64,000 bases of DNA. Source: Litoditis marina (Eukaryota > Nematoda > Chromadorea > Rhabditida > Rhabditidae). The DNA is taken from assembly GCA_964036275.1 (NCBI GenBank), contig CAXIWQ010000345.1, positions 1-64,000 on the forward strand, read 5' to 3'. Below the pieces are notes generated by a model, which had not been told where the DNA came from, ran no database searches, and saw only the letters and a list, made by a program, of their open reading frames with translations. This document shows positions 36,060-47,076 of the stretch, piece by piece (within the stretch, counting starts at the first letter, position 1; each line of letters opens with the position of its first letter). The translations under genes were made by a program, and so were the position numbers.

Positions 36060-37717
36060 TACCTGAGGCATAATTCTTCGTTTCAGAATCGACACAATTG
36101 AAGATAAACTGTAGTTTTCGGTCAGCCGATTTTTGTTTGAAACTAGATGCTAGGACAATATCAATGATTCAAGTTCACAGGAGATGATCACTTCACTTCG
36201 TTAGTAAACGGCTGGACAAACTGTTAAACTAGTTATCTACTGGATGCCGAATAGTCAACATGTTGTGCGCGCGCTGGCATTCTATATACCATGGTTCGTT
36301 CCTACTCGGTGCGTTATCTTCATGGCGGAACGCATGAGCTTATAACAAAACTCACCCATGCCTAGTTTCTCATCTACGGACCCCACCCCTCTACGGAAAC
36401 TACAACGTGATCACTGTCTAGGTTGTATTAGTATGAATAAAGTAACACACGGCTAGAAACGTTGCCGTAGAGATTATTTTTTTTTTCTGATGAACCGTGA
36501 AATGAACCCACTGACTGAATCCGAACATGTTTCCGTTGAATGATGTCTCTTCTGCTTGGCATGACAATGCTCACTACAATGTCGCAAACATCCGCAACGA
36601 AACTGTTTCCAGTTTTCACCTGTTGAAGAAAAGAAAGCTGTAATTATAATCAATACAACATCAACCCTGCTTATTTCAAATGTGTGAACAGTTCGCTACT
36701 TAACCGGAACCAAAATAACAAAACAAATCTCGTAGTTTTTTGTTCGAACTTGTTCATGTTACCAAGCTATGCCTTTTGGTACAGGTTGCTCTCTGATCAA
36801 AATACTTTGACTTCATATAAAATGTAGTTTTCTAATAAAAAATTCGAACAAACCGGGAAGAATCCGATAGTTGCAACGTATGCAAACTTTCCACAAACGG
36901 ACCATGAGCCATAATTCATCACGTGTGAAACTCTGTGAGTCACGCTAAAAAAAGACGAACTACTGAACGAAAACTATTACTACTGAAACGAGTGAAGTGC
37001 AAAATACCCGCGTTATTGAATAAGAAACTCATAGAGATGAGGTACCATTTGATATTATTCTACTCGCTATAGAACCAAGGATATACACGCAAGTGGTGAA
37101 ACAAGAAAACTGAAAAACCCGTCAAAAGAGAAGAGCACATCGAGAAGTTCGGTAAACTGAAAGCGAAGCAGAAGAACAGATTGTTGACAATATAGTTGTA
37201 GAGAACATTGTGCAGCAATTAGAGGCAGCCACTGAGACCCAGATTGCACTGGGGATACAGCAGCATTAAACAAAATAGAACATTTGGGAAAACTTTGAAG
37301 TGCCCCCGATTACAAACTTCCGGCTCTATCGAACCACTGACCTCTTCCGTGATGAATGCTAGGATGTTAGGATAATTCTGAGCGAAAATCTTGGCAAACC
37401 CGTCGAAAGGTGTTTCTGAAAAACTACATACACTAGGATTTTTTTAGAAAATTGCATACAAACACTTTTGGAAGTCCGAAATGTTTTAATCAAAAGTTAA
37501 TCGGCGCAACAATTCACGTTGCGCGCAATGCTAAGGTTTGAACGAATCGTAAATCTTCATTGAAATGGAACTCGATGCAAACAACATTGCTCTGAAGGTT
37601 TGCTTTGAGTTTAAAAAACAACTTACCATTCGGAAGCAGACTGCGCATATGGGATTCAATGTGTCTCCGTTCTGAAATCAAATACGTTCTAACGGAACTC
37701 GTTCTGGTAACTTCCAT
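35978..37717 (-). CDS. Candidate multi-exon gene, unknown function
   Basis: Minus-strand exons with good splice sites are: 37717-37627 (start MEVTRTSSVRTYLISERR, ends at GTAAGT), 37415-37342 (joined in phase 1; TPFDGFAKIFAQNYPNILAF), one uncertain exon near 37160-37080 (FTELLDVLFSFDG), 36619 to about 36496 (VKTGNSFVADVCDIVVSIVM), 36390-36356 (GVGSVDEKLGM) and 36022-35978 (VRTVITIFVAAHFPG). Several junctions agree in phase and no stop falls inside the exons listed. The first intron holds a diverged copy of the GC-hairpin repeat. No paralogue is in the window. I do not recognise the protein. The 3' end is not found, and the phase from the 36619 exon to the 36390 exon needs an alternative acceptor. 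Confidence 0.45.
37430..37530. repeat. Diverged GC-hairpin repeat fragment in an intron
   Basis: Shares ACTTTTGGAAGTCCG and AATGTT..AATCAAAA words with 13045-13080 and has GGCGCAAC/GTTGCGC inverted ends. It is a decayed relative of the hairpin end of element C. Confidence 0.6.
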
Positions 37718-37739
37718 TAACAAAGGTCACAGAGGAATA

Positions 37740-38110
37740 CTTTTTTACACCCGATTCATCACCGATTTTCACAGGCGAATACCACGGAACTACCATGTGA
37801 AATACCGTGGTGGATCCGGAGTATATTTTGAAGAAATTTACAATTTAATGGAGAATTTTTGCGAATTTTTCATGTTTGCAGTTGCAGCACGGGCACTCGA
37901 ACTCTCGGGCAATCGGGTATCAAACAGCAAGCTTTTCACTGCGCCACGCCTGCATGCAATTGGGCAGCAAAAGCTGCCTTTCTTAAAATCTTCAGCAGCT
38001 AATTTTGACCACGGATTTGTCGCGGACTTCCCACACAGCCCCTACCACGGTTTTGCCACGGCGGACCAATTAACTATGGTAAAAAGGAAAGTGAAGGTGG
38101 ATTCGTGAGT
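37740..38110. repeat. Element with CCACGG/CCGTGG ends around a tRNA-like module
   Basis: CCACGG and CCGTGG words cluster on both sides (37782-37812, 38009-38065) of the tRNA-like sequence. A MITE-like structure is likely, but the exact borders are not clear. Confidence 0.4.
37884..37951 (-). pseudogene. Weak tRNA-like module
   Basis: The minus-strand A box TGGCGCAGTGA and B box GAGTTCGAGTGC each have one or two mismatches. GCAG/CTGC could pair at the ends. Not a functional tRNA. Confidence 0.4.
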
Positions 38111-38479
38111 TATTTCACTCGCGGACTAGGGAGTTACAAAACCGCATTTGAGGGCACATATTTGTAGTCCTGTCAACAGTCGTTAATATATGGCCAGGGT
38201 GAAAGTGAAACGCGATTGAAAATGTGAAAGCGAATCCAACCACATGGATGCTGCTGGATTCTGGTTCTTTTTCGTTCTGTTTGCTAAGACAAACAAGCAC
38301 AAAAACACAAACTTTTGAATCATTTAAAGTATCCATGAGAGGAATACAAACCCTCAAACTGTTTTCTATGAGCTTCGCATAACATAACGTTCACTTCTTC
38401 GCCTGTTGTGTGGAAAAGATCGATCATGATATTGTCGAAATTTCGAGCAGAGTGAAGCATAAACCAGAAATGCACTTAC

Positions 38480-38965
38480 TGTGAACATTTAGACATTTGT
38501 GTTCCGTTCTGACTCGCGGCGAAATACAGTTATCGAAATGTCCATTGCAGCCACAAGGAAAGCTATCGATTTCACCTGTAAAGAATTTCGAGATGGCAAA
38601 GCCTAGCGATGAGTTAATAATGATAGTAAAACAGTTTATTGCGCAAGATAACAGAACAAAGCAGAACTGAGTTATTTGGAAATTACGGCGAAACAAATCC
38701 CAAGAATTGTAAGTTAAATATATACAACAACTTTACCAGAGTAAAAGGGCGTTGATGAGACTTCAAAATACAAAGACAAGCTATATTTTTTGTTGGGCAG
38801 AACCTGTTAAAGTGTGGACTGCAACAAAACCAGCATAGGGAATTGTTCCTATTGTGTACATTCAGAGCGTATTTTCTAAACTTCATTTCAATCCACGCAA
38901 AAAACTGCAACTTACATAGGCTCTCGAAAACGATGATAAATTGGTTGCCTTTCCAATAACAACCT
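38480..38965 (-). pseudogene. Exons of a laminin-EGF-like gene or relic
   Basis: Exon 38575-38480 lies between TTCTTTACAG and GTAAGTGC, is 96 nt (phase 1 at both ends) and reads ...DSFPCGCNGHFDNC then ...EHKCLNV. CxCNGHxxxC is the signature of the first half of a laminin-type EGF module. An upstream exon 38965-38916 reads GCYWKGNQFIIVFESL between an acceptor and GTAAGTTG. It could be part of a laminin IV-type domain, which often precedes such modules (weak inference). The remaining exons are not found. Confidence 0.35.
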
Positions 38966-38999
38966 CTAGCATTTATAAATGTTTTAATTGATAAAAACG

Positions 39000-40139
39000 G
39001 TCGAACCCAGCTTGAAACCTTGAAGCTTGAAACCCAATGAACCAGTACAATATGAATCAATATTTATCTAATATCGGAACTATTTGCGTATGAAAGGTTC
39101 CAAACGCAAACATTGCAAAACTTTTGGTAAAACAGTAAACTAACCACATGGAATCTTTTTTATTACAGTAGACACAGTACCGTAGACAAGCAATGATGAA
39201 TACGAGAGCATACTCTTCTAGAAGTTCCATTTTCCTGAAACTAACTTCACTGTTCACGAAAAGGTAAACACGCGTGACTCGAATGAGCGAGAGTTCGACC
39301 GCCAGGAAATTTGAAACGAAATTCGGAAATGTGGAAATATAGATATTCAATCGTGAACATATTTTGTTTCAATTCAATTTAGTCACGATTGGCTTTGACT
39401 GAACTGAAACTTTTCATCATGTACAATGGCAATACTTGTTGAGGCCGAAAGTGATATGGCCAGGGCCGTCGTGGGTATATATGGCGATTCCCACAAACTG
39501 ATAATTCCGCCCATCGACGCCCACCTATACCGGACCGCCAGTCTATTGAGAGAATCGGTTCGTTTTGGGTCGTGTTTGGGTTTTTGGGGCGGATGCGATT
39601 TGAAAATAGAATGAATAAGCACTCGAAAACACACTCGAAAAGGGACAATCTGTGAAAATCTGAATCACTTCTGTGACTGAATGAATGAAAATTGTCTTTC
39701 TCCGAACATGTCCCTGACTCATTGTTTTGAACTTTATATCGATGGCAGACAGTGTCCTTTAGTACTCGTCATGATGGACACAGGCTGTTTCTAGATAATA
39801 TGACGGGAAATCTAATAATAATTACTGGGCGCGCCGTGGTCATTTTATGAGCAATGACAAAATTTTCGTTGTAGATTAGACTCAAAACGGCAATTTACAC
39901 AGCAACGGTTTAATTCCAAATGATCAAGCCCTCTATTGAGAAAATTACTATAACTATACCGTTCAAAGATCCCAGTGACACAAATTTATGGACAATGACA
40001 CAAAAAAATGACACATGTTGTGGTAGAAGCAAAATAAAGTTAGTACAACGGAGAAAACATTGAATGTTGAGAATAAAAGCAAGTGCTGCTTGTAATGAGG
40101 AGAGAATAGCAATTTTCGGACCTGAACTTCAGAGCACTG
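39000..40139. other. No confident gene
   Basis: 39430-39610 has overlapping frames on both strands, and its words GATATGGCCAGGGCCGTCGT and TATATATGGCGATTCCC suggest repeat DNA. A possible minus-strand exon lies near 39230-39180 but has no second support. Confidence 0.4.
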
Positions 40140-40760
40140 TGATGTCCACACTCAGAGAGGAGACTGAATGGCTCGAACCAAGCCACATTCTTTCGAATAC
40201 TTTTAGTATCATTTGATTATAAGTAGTTTCGTTGTTCTTACTTTTGAATTAACCTTTTCTTTATCATCTATGGTCTGTAAACCAAACGTCGAGCACCCAA
40301 CAAAATATCGAAGATAACAAAGAAAAGCAGATAAATTCTCGGAATTGTGCATTGAGTCACCATCGAGCTATCGTTAAAAATATGTCTAAAGTTTGTAACA
40401 AAAAAAATTGTCGCATTCGATTTTACTCTATACTAAATAGTAGAACAGATGCTGCGAATTTCCAAAGTTATTTGGAGAAATTTGCTTTCCATAGTTCGAA
40501 GACGCAGTTCGAGATACTGATAAATAAATTATCAAGATTGAAAAAAAATTATTTGAAAATATCATACATTGGCTGAGTATGAAGTTCGTTCCGGTCTCAG
40601 AATGAAATTGGTCAGCGTTTATATTTCGAAGAATTGACTCGTAACGCGGTCATGTGTTTCAGTGTTCTTACATAGCAGGAGAAAGATCATTCTGAAATAG
40701 TGGGTTCAACGTACAGTGCTACAGATATAATTGTGAATAGCAAAATAAGTTAATTAAAAA
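40140..40760 (+). repeat. P-block fragment
   Basis: Matches 7050-7640 and 60430-61030. The reading frame over 40352-40576 differs in extent between the copies and is not called. Confidence 0.75.
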
Positions 40761-40809
40761 AAGATGTTTGGAAGTTGAGATTAGTGGACGCACTGCGATG
40801 TTTCAGTCG

Positions 40810-41887
40810 CAACCAACAATGAAAGCAGTGACTGAACAAACAGGAAGTACGTTATTTCATGACAATTTTTATGAACCTTCCAATATATATATTAGATCTA
40901 AACTTGACCGAATCCTTAGAGTCGCTTGATACGGACAAATGTACCACGCAACTGTAAATAATGTAGTTTGTATAACGTTGTTCGATGATGATTTCCTTCC
41001 TACAAATTACCATTGAACGTTGCTTTCTTGGCTGCTCTCCAATAATCCAATTTTTGAAACACTTTTAGATGATTATATCCAACCTTGCGATTAATAGCAC
41101 CAATCTCTCTGGCCGACTGGCTATTGCTTCGGAGCTCCGTGTGCAGGAAATATGTACTGTAAGCTGCAGCGGGCCTGTAGGAGAGGTAGAAGTCTTCTTA
41201 CCAGTTAGGATGTTTCAACTCCATCCCGATTTGATGATCTCCGGTGGAGTCTCGGAAGGTTTTTGTCATTCCTTCGATGAAACATGCTGCGTTGACCTCT
41301 TCTACATTAGGAATACTGTCGATTTTGGGCGAAAACGTGAGTAGAAGCTCTCGCCGCTCCATGCCATGTATCTGCGAATGTTCCCGAGCAGGAAGTTCTT
41401 CACAGGTGTGAAACTGAGTTATATCACGCTGACAACTGAAAACGGTTCAGTTGACACAAGAACCATGTATCTGGGTTTCCACAAAGTGTAACGACCGAGA
41501 AAGTGTGTAAAAATCGATATTACATTTCAAAAATTCAAAACACATAATATTTTAATTGTATGTCATTTCGTAAATCGAAGATATGACAGTTCTCAAAGTT
41601 TGTGAAAGTATTACATAGTGATAGTGTGACGCACCGGTTGTACCGCAGAACCACCCCCAGAACCACCCCGCTGGTTTTCGAATTCCTCAATGACGTTTTC
41701 TACTTTGAACGACTTGCGGTTGTGTATAACAACTAGCTGAAACACATTTGTTACAAAAGTACTTTTCAACATTTTGCGTTTATAAAGTTAGTCCTGTATT
41801 TACCTCTTGTAAGTAAGACGACCATTCCTCATCTGCGAGAGGATGATCAGTTGGTTTCTGAAGCATAGTTTCAACTCCGGCCGACAC
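40810..41887 (-). pseudogene. Family G copy 3, best-preserved exons
   Basis: Exon 1 is 41887-41804 (28 codons; same length as copy 1). Exon 2 is 41736-41635 (34 codons, includes EEFENQRGGSGGGSAVQP). Exon 3 runs from 41428, with MERRELLLTFSPKIDS and TKTFRDSTGDHQIGMELK, to a TAA just after HPNW near 41203. All three join in phase 0. Remnants of the later part continue to about 40810. Copy 3 gives the clearest view of the ancestral gene: its exon 2 lacks the frameshift of copy 1, and its exon 3 acceptor (TTGTCAG) is intact, unlike copy 5. Confidence 0.6.
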
Positions 41888-42084
41888 CTGAAAAAGCAGG
41901 TGAATTATGTATCTAACCGGGTTGAACAAACACGTTTTACTAGAACTAACAGTTCAATCTCAGGATCTCAATTAGTTTATCATACTTGTTATGAGAGAGA
42001 TAAGTTTTTATAATGAGCTTAGCGTATCTCAATGTTTCTTTATTCAAACTCATAGACAATAGTGCTATGTTAATCGAGCAAAAC

Positions 42085-42310
42085 TAACCTCCACCATAAT
42101 CGTAAAAGGAAATATTCAGAAGTTCAGAAATATGCTGAACTGAGAACTGATGTAAACAGCTTGTGAATCGCAATGAGTATAATGAAAAGATAGACTGCAG
42201 TGAGTCACAAAAGGGCGAAACATTCAAGTGAATGTTATGAGCGCCTCCTTTTTTCTAGCGAAAGTCGGAACGGTTTGAAACAAAGAGAAGTTCAAATAAA
42301 AGGAGAGGAA
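42085..42310 (-). repeat. F-family repeat, inverted
   Basis: Minus-strand copy next to family G copy 3, the same arrangement as 1548-2372 on the plus strand. Confidence 0.5.
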
Positions 42311-44370
42311 TGTTTTTTGCTGCTCAAGTTGATTTGAACGACAATAAACTTCACCGAGCAAATTATGTAGCACAACCACAAGAAACTACACTGAATAAGT
42401 TAGGGTAATGAGAACTACTGTTTGTATGGTGGTCGCGTTTTCCAGGAGCTCTACATAAGAAAGATGGTGTATACCAGACAGTTTTCTGCTATAGTTCCGG
42501 TCATTTCTACTGAGATGTAATATTTTACGTGAAGCTCTAGTGAGCTCGGGAGAAGTTACCCAGATTTTCGCTTTACCTCAAAAAACAAACAATGATCACG
42601 ATTAACTCTTTAAGTGTTTCTTATTAACTGTATACTTTGAACCGAACTGGCGTTCTGAACTCTTCTTCTCTTATATAAGACACAGACAACATTCGAGTGG
42701 TGACCGAATCGTTAGACATGCCATATCACAGATTCGCTATCGTCTTTAATGCTTCCCAGACAAACTGGAACTAACTATCCATAACTGAAACTAAAAACAA
42801 AATTACTAATTTAGTGATGATTAAGAGACTTCCTAACTATTCTGTGTTCTATTCTCACAAGAACGGGTACAAATCATTTCACATTGCAAACATTGGAACG
42901 GTTACTATTATTCACAGTTTCAATCACAAATAATCAATTTACTCTGCTATTAGTGATTTTTTCCCATGTGATGTCGTTATAAAGGGAGGGGGGGGGGGGT
43001 TTATATTTCCACATTACGGTCATCTGCTGCTATTGGACGGAGCAAAATCTGGGAAAACAGTTTAAAATTGTCATGGATATCTGTTTTGATAACAATTGAC
43101 CATCAACAAAATTGTGGAAGTTCGGCATTTTTTTTATTTTTCAGACCAAAGTGTGACTTTCCAGTACAAAAAATGAACGCTTTGTCATTTCATATTTACA
43201 CTTTGTTTATAGACCCTTTTCTTTACATTTAATTTAATTCACTAGCTCGTCTGTATTTTACAATTAATTCCCAAAACATTCTTCTAATGAATTTAGTCGG
43301 AGGTACTATCTCTATAGAGCATCTGAAACATTCGTGTGCAGTCTAATTTATATCATGCACCCAACGTCGAGTTAACATTACACAAATAACCTCACACAGA
43401 ATTCGCCTACGAACCTGCCGTTTCCAGTATATGAATTAAAACTTCAGAACCAACATGAATAAAGTCCAATCTTACTGAGACTCCTACAGGGATCATTTGC
43501 GTTTTCCGAAGTCTGAAAAGAAAGTCAATTTTGTCTGAAATATTTCGGAGACATTAGGCTTTATGCTGCACTTTGTCTGATTTTGTCTGAAATATTTCGG
43601 AGACATTATGCTTTATGCTTTAACTGAGCAATTAAAAGACGTATTACTTTGTACTTTGTGATGTATGCGTCTTCACGTAAACTAAACTTCATCACATTAG
43701 GTTAATCACATTCTCAATTTATTTGAATGTGCAGTTTAATAAAATCCGAACGGAAAACTTACGAATATTACCGTTTTCTTTCTACCAGTTACTCTTTTTC
43801 ATTTGTGAACATTGTTCGTGTGGGTATCGAGCAGTAGGTCTACCTAGGTATCTGTCGGTATATAAATCGATCGAAACATTTAAGCATTTCTCGTGTATGA
43901 TGGCGCGAAAGAGATATATTCTCAAATTCGAAATTCCATATGAAGTATTTTCGTTATTTACTCGGGATATGAAAATATTCAGTGTCAAATTTCTGTTAGA
44001 AAATATGTTTTATTGAAAGTTTGAGTTTCAAACCAAAAAATTAAAGGTGGATGTTTGATAATATAATTAATTACCTAGCAAGATACGATTGGCAACGTTC
44101 GATATTTTCTTCATTACTTTGGTTTTTACCGATTTTGACAATCGACTCCAAACTATACCCTTTTTCATTACCAAACTTTTTCTTACATTTCTCTTACTAA
44201 CTTTCTTACATTTCTCTTACTACATTTCTCTTACAACCTGTTAACTCTCTCTATTTCCATAAATTCACAAACTTTAGTAGAACACTGCTCTTCTAAACTA
44301 TGTGGAATAAAACAACACGCACTATCTTCAACTGAGAATTAGAAAATGAAAGTGGTGTGAGATTGTTATG
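42311..44370. repeat. Repeat mosaic without genes
   Basis: 43070-43560 matches R element interior and edge. A 40-odd-bp word around TTTTGTCTGAAATATTTCGG is duplicated (43531 and 43580). 43720-43900 is the inverted P-block segment. 42988-43000 is a poly(G) tract. No exon is supported. Confidence 0.55.
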
Positions 44371-44519
44371 AATTGCCAGTCAATTTAATATGCCCTCACT
44401 ATACATTCATTCTACCCACATCATTGGGGGCAAGTCAAGCTACCACAAGTTTGGCTTGTTTACTATTATCTTATCTTATCTTCTTTATCTTATTTTATCT
44501 TGGCCATTATCTTGGATTG

Positions 44520-44697
44520 GCTTGGGAAAAAATGGGAAGTTCCCAGTTGCAATGGCTTGCAAACGTTCCCAAAATATTGGTGCATACGGATTTTGGGGAA
44601 TGTTCCCACTGGGAGCGATTTTGCGCTCCCGGGAACGAAAAAACGCTCCCGGGAGCGCGAAACAATATTGGTGCATACGGCCACTGGGAATTCTCAA
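44520..44697. repeat. Hairpin-dense repeat with CTCCCGGGAG palindromes
   Basis: GCGCTCCCGGGAACG, loop AAAAAA, then CGCTCCCGGGAGCGC form a 15-bp stem with one mismatch. TTCCCAAAAT pairs with ATTTTGGGGAA around AATATTGGTGCATACGG, which recurs at about 44665. TGGGAAGTTCCCA is a further palindrome. Overlapping frames on both strands are artefacts. Confidence 0.75.
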
Positions 44698-45756
44698 TTT
44701 CTCATGATGAGAGCTTTCATCAAAGATTGTAGGTGTGAAGCTGATAAGTCTAGATCAGTGATTAGCAGAAACATCATCTCTTTGAGACTAGTTTTAGATA
44801 CTAACGCTTACCGATCATTCTAGTTACAATGACAAAATACTGTTGTCAAACTACTGAATAATACTAAGAATCAGACGGAAAAGTGAGAATAAATAGAACT
44901 GCGAACGTATACAATTCAAAGAAGCAGGTTTCCTGATTAAGCATAACGTAAAACTGCTTACGAAAGATACAGATGCTTTATAAGACCGAGGCAGAAACTA
45001 ATATATTTCGTCATTTGAGACTTGAATACTGAACAGTTCAAATGTATGATGAACTAAAAGCTGATGTGAGCAGCTGGTTGGATGGAATGAGTGTAAAACA
45101 AAGAAAGGTTGGACTGCAGGGATTCTTCCAAAAAGAGTGAATCATAAGTGAATGTTGCCGCTGCCGACTTTTTCTAGCGAATTTCGGAACAGTTTGAAAC
45201 GGAAAAGAATTTAAAGTAACACAATGGTTTGTACAAATAATGACATGAACGGCCAAAAAGTGTCTCTCTTTTCCTATTAATTTTGACGGTTCCTTTGGTG
45301 ACACTGTATAAAAAATATTTTGTCATATATGATTATGAAGCAGACTTTATCGTCCAAACGAATAGGTGACACTGTATAAAAATTGTTGTAACATATATGA
45401 ATAGTTCATGCAACACTCAACCGCGTCGCACATTGTCTCCTATTGACTTCAATGTTGTTTGTGGGCCGTGAAGTTCTCATTTCAAACAAAATTCTAGTTT
45501 CAAAACTCAACAGAGATTATTGTTCCGAGTTTTTGACAGCTGCGCTAAAAAGAGATTTTCCCTTCCTATACTTAATTATATTCTATAATACTCACTGAAA
45601 TGTGTTGGTCGCTAATTTCGCCTGCTACAAAGTTATATCACCTTCTCTTCAATTAGTAAACCAAAACAAATAATAACTGACTTATCTGTTACTAAACGTC
45701 AAAGTGTTATAGAAATGTTACAATGGATCTAACGGTCAGATGGTTTCGAACACCAG
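44698..45756. repeat. Inverted F fragment and repeat mosaic
   Basis: 45030-45220 is an inverted F-family copy. 45300-45740 is the inverted counterpart of 28680-29050, with GCGACGCGGTTGAGTGTTGC words. No exon. Confidence 0.55.
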
Positions 45757-45936
45757 GCGGCGAAGCAATCCCTCCGATTGCACGAGAAGTTCATATGAGT
45801 TTCTCACGAGATATCTCATGAGCTCCTCGTGAACTCTGAATGTTGTAGCATAGCAATCAATAGAATCTCATGAGAAGCTCACGCGAATAGCTCATGAGGT
45901 ATCTCATGAGATTTTTTAGGGATTGCTACGCCGCCA
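45757..45936. mobile_element. Solo MITE with GGCGGCG ends
   Basis: Left GGCGGCGAAGCAATCCCT and right AGGGATTGCTACGCCGCC are inverted repeats around about 140 bp rich in CTCATGAG palindromes. The site is empty in the inverted paralogue near 28650. The same element seeded the array at 29168-30034. Confidence 0.8.
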
Positions 45937-46876
45937 GGTTACAGAATGTGTGAAACATGCAGGTGATCATAGTTTTTGAACAGGCAACTACGAAACGCTA
46001 GATTCTTCTCAAATTTCGTCTTTAAACTGAAACCGCTAAAGTAACCATCGACTCGTTTTGGTCTCATTTCATCCTACGTTGCGTCGCAAAAAAGTATTTA
46101 AAGATGTGCAAACAAATGGGTTGATTGAAATACACACTTTGTGAAAACCACTTCGATTTGGGTAGTCTTCTTCATTCAGTCACTTTTCTTTATTTTCAAA
46201 ATTTGGGTGAAAATTCAATGAACCGAAGCAACAAGAATTGTGATGAATCAATATCAGCTCATTTATGTGGGCATACTCGTATAAATAAGCGGTGCGTAAC
46301 ATAGAAGTGCTCTCTCCACTGGCGTTACAGTTTCGTTACATTCGGAATCTTGCGCTTTCAGATTGTTGGGTGGGGAGATTTTATCATTGTTTTTATTATA
46401 AAATCACACTTTATCCTGAAACAGAAGCAGAATAGTAATTTTACAATCCATTCGAGGCGCCAATATCGGTTTCTCGACGTTTTGAAAGATTTTCTCCAAA
46501 AAATAGTCAGCACGTGCATCTTGGAAAAAAAATGGAGAAAGATAGTCGAAGAGAATAAAAGTAGGAGAAGAAAAAAGAAAAAAAGGGATAAGAGAGAGAG
46601 AATGTGACTGTGTTCATGTAACTTTTACATTCAGTTTACTATCAATCGGGCAGATGTGTAAAGCGGTCGAACGTTGCAATACTTGTATATTAAAGCAAAT
46701 ATATTTTAAGGAGGTTCGATCTAAACAATTGGAACGGTATATATGAAACAGTTTATATGAAAATGGAATGCCCGTATGGCATCAGATAGTTGGGATAATT
46801 GAATGGTTTTCATCTGATCAGAACGACTCGTTAAAATTTCTAACTTTATTAGGGATACAAAGAAATTGAGAACAAC
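45937..46876. other. No supported gene
   Basis: Inverted counterpart of 8230-8960 in part (AATATACAAG cassette near 46680). 46540-46610 is a purine-rich AGAAAAAG/GAGAGAG stretch. No exon. Confidence 0.5.
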
Positions 46877-47076
46877 NNNNNNNNNNNNNNNNNNNNNNNN
46901 NNNNNNNNNNNNNNNNNNNNNNNNNNNNNNNNNNNNNNNNNNNNNNNNNNNNNNNNNNNNNNNNNNNNNNNNNNNNNNNNNNNNNNNNNNNNNNNNNNNN
47001 NNNNNNNNNNNNNNNNNNNNNNNNNNNNNNNNNNNNNNNNNNNNNNNNNNNNNNNNNNNNNNNNNNNNNNNNNNNN
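46877..47076. other. Assembly gap (200 N)
   Basis: Exactly 200 N. The right flank is the start of the second segmental-duplication copy, so the join may have been difficult or may have been made across a repeat. Confidence 0.99.

Noticed and set aside
44373..44823. Five overlapping frames on both strands
   Set aside because: Caused by the palindromic hairpin block; no splice or domain support.
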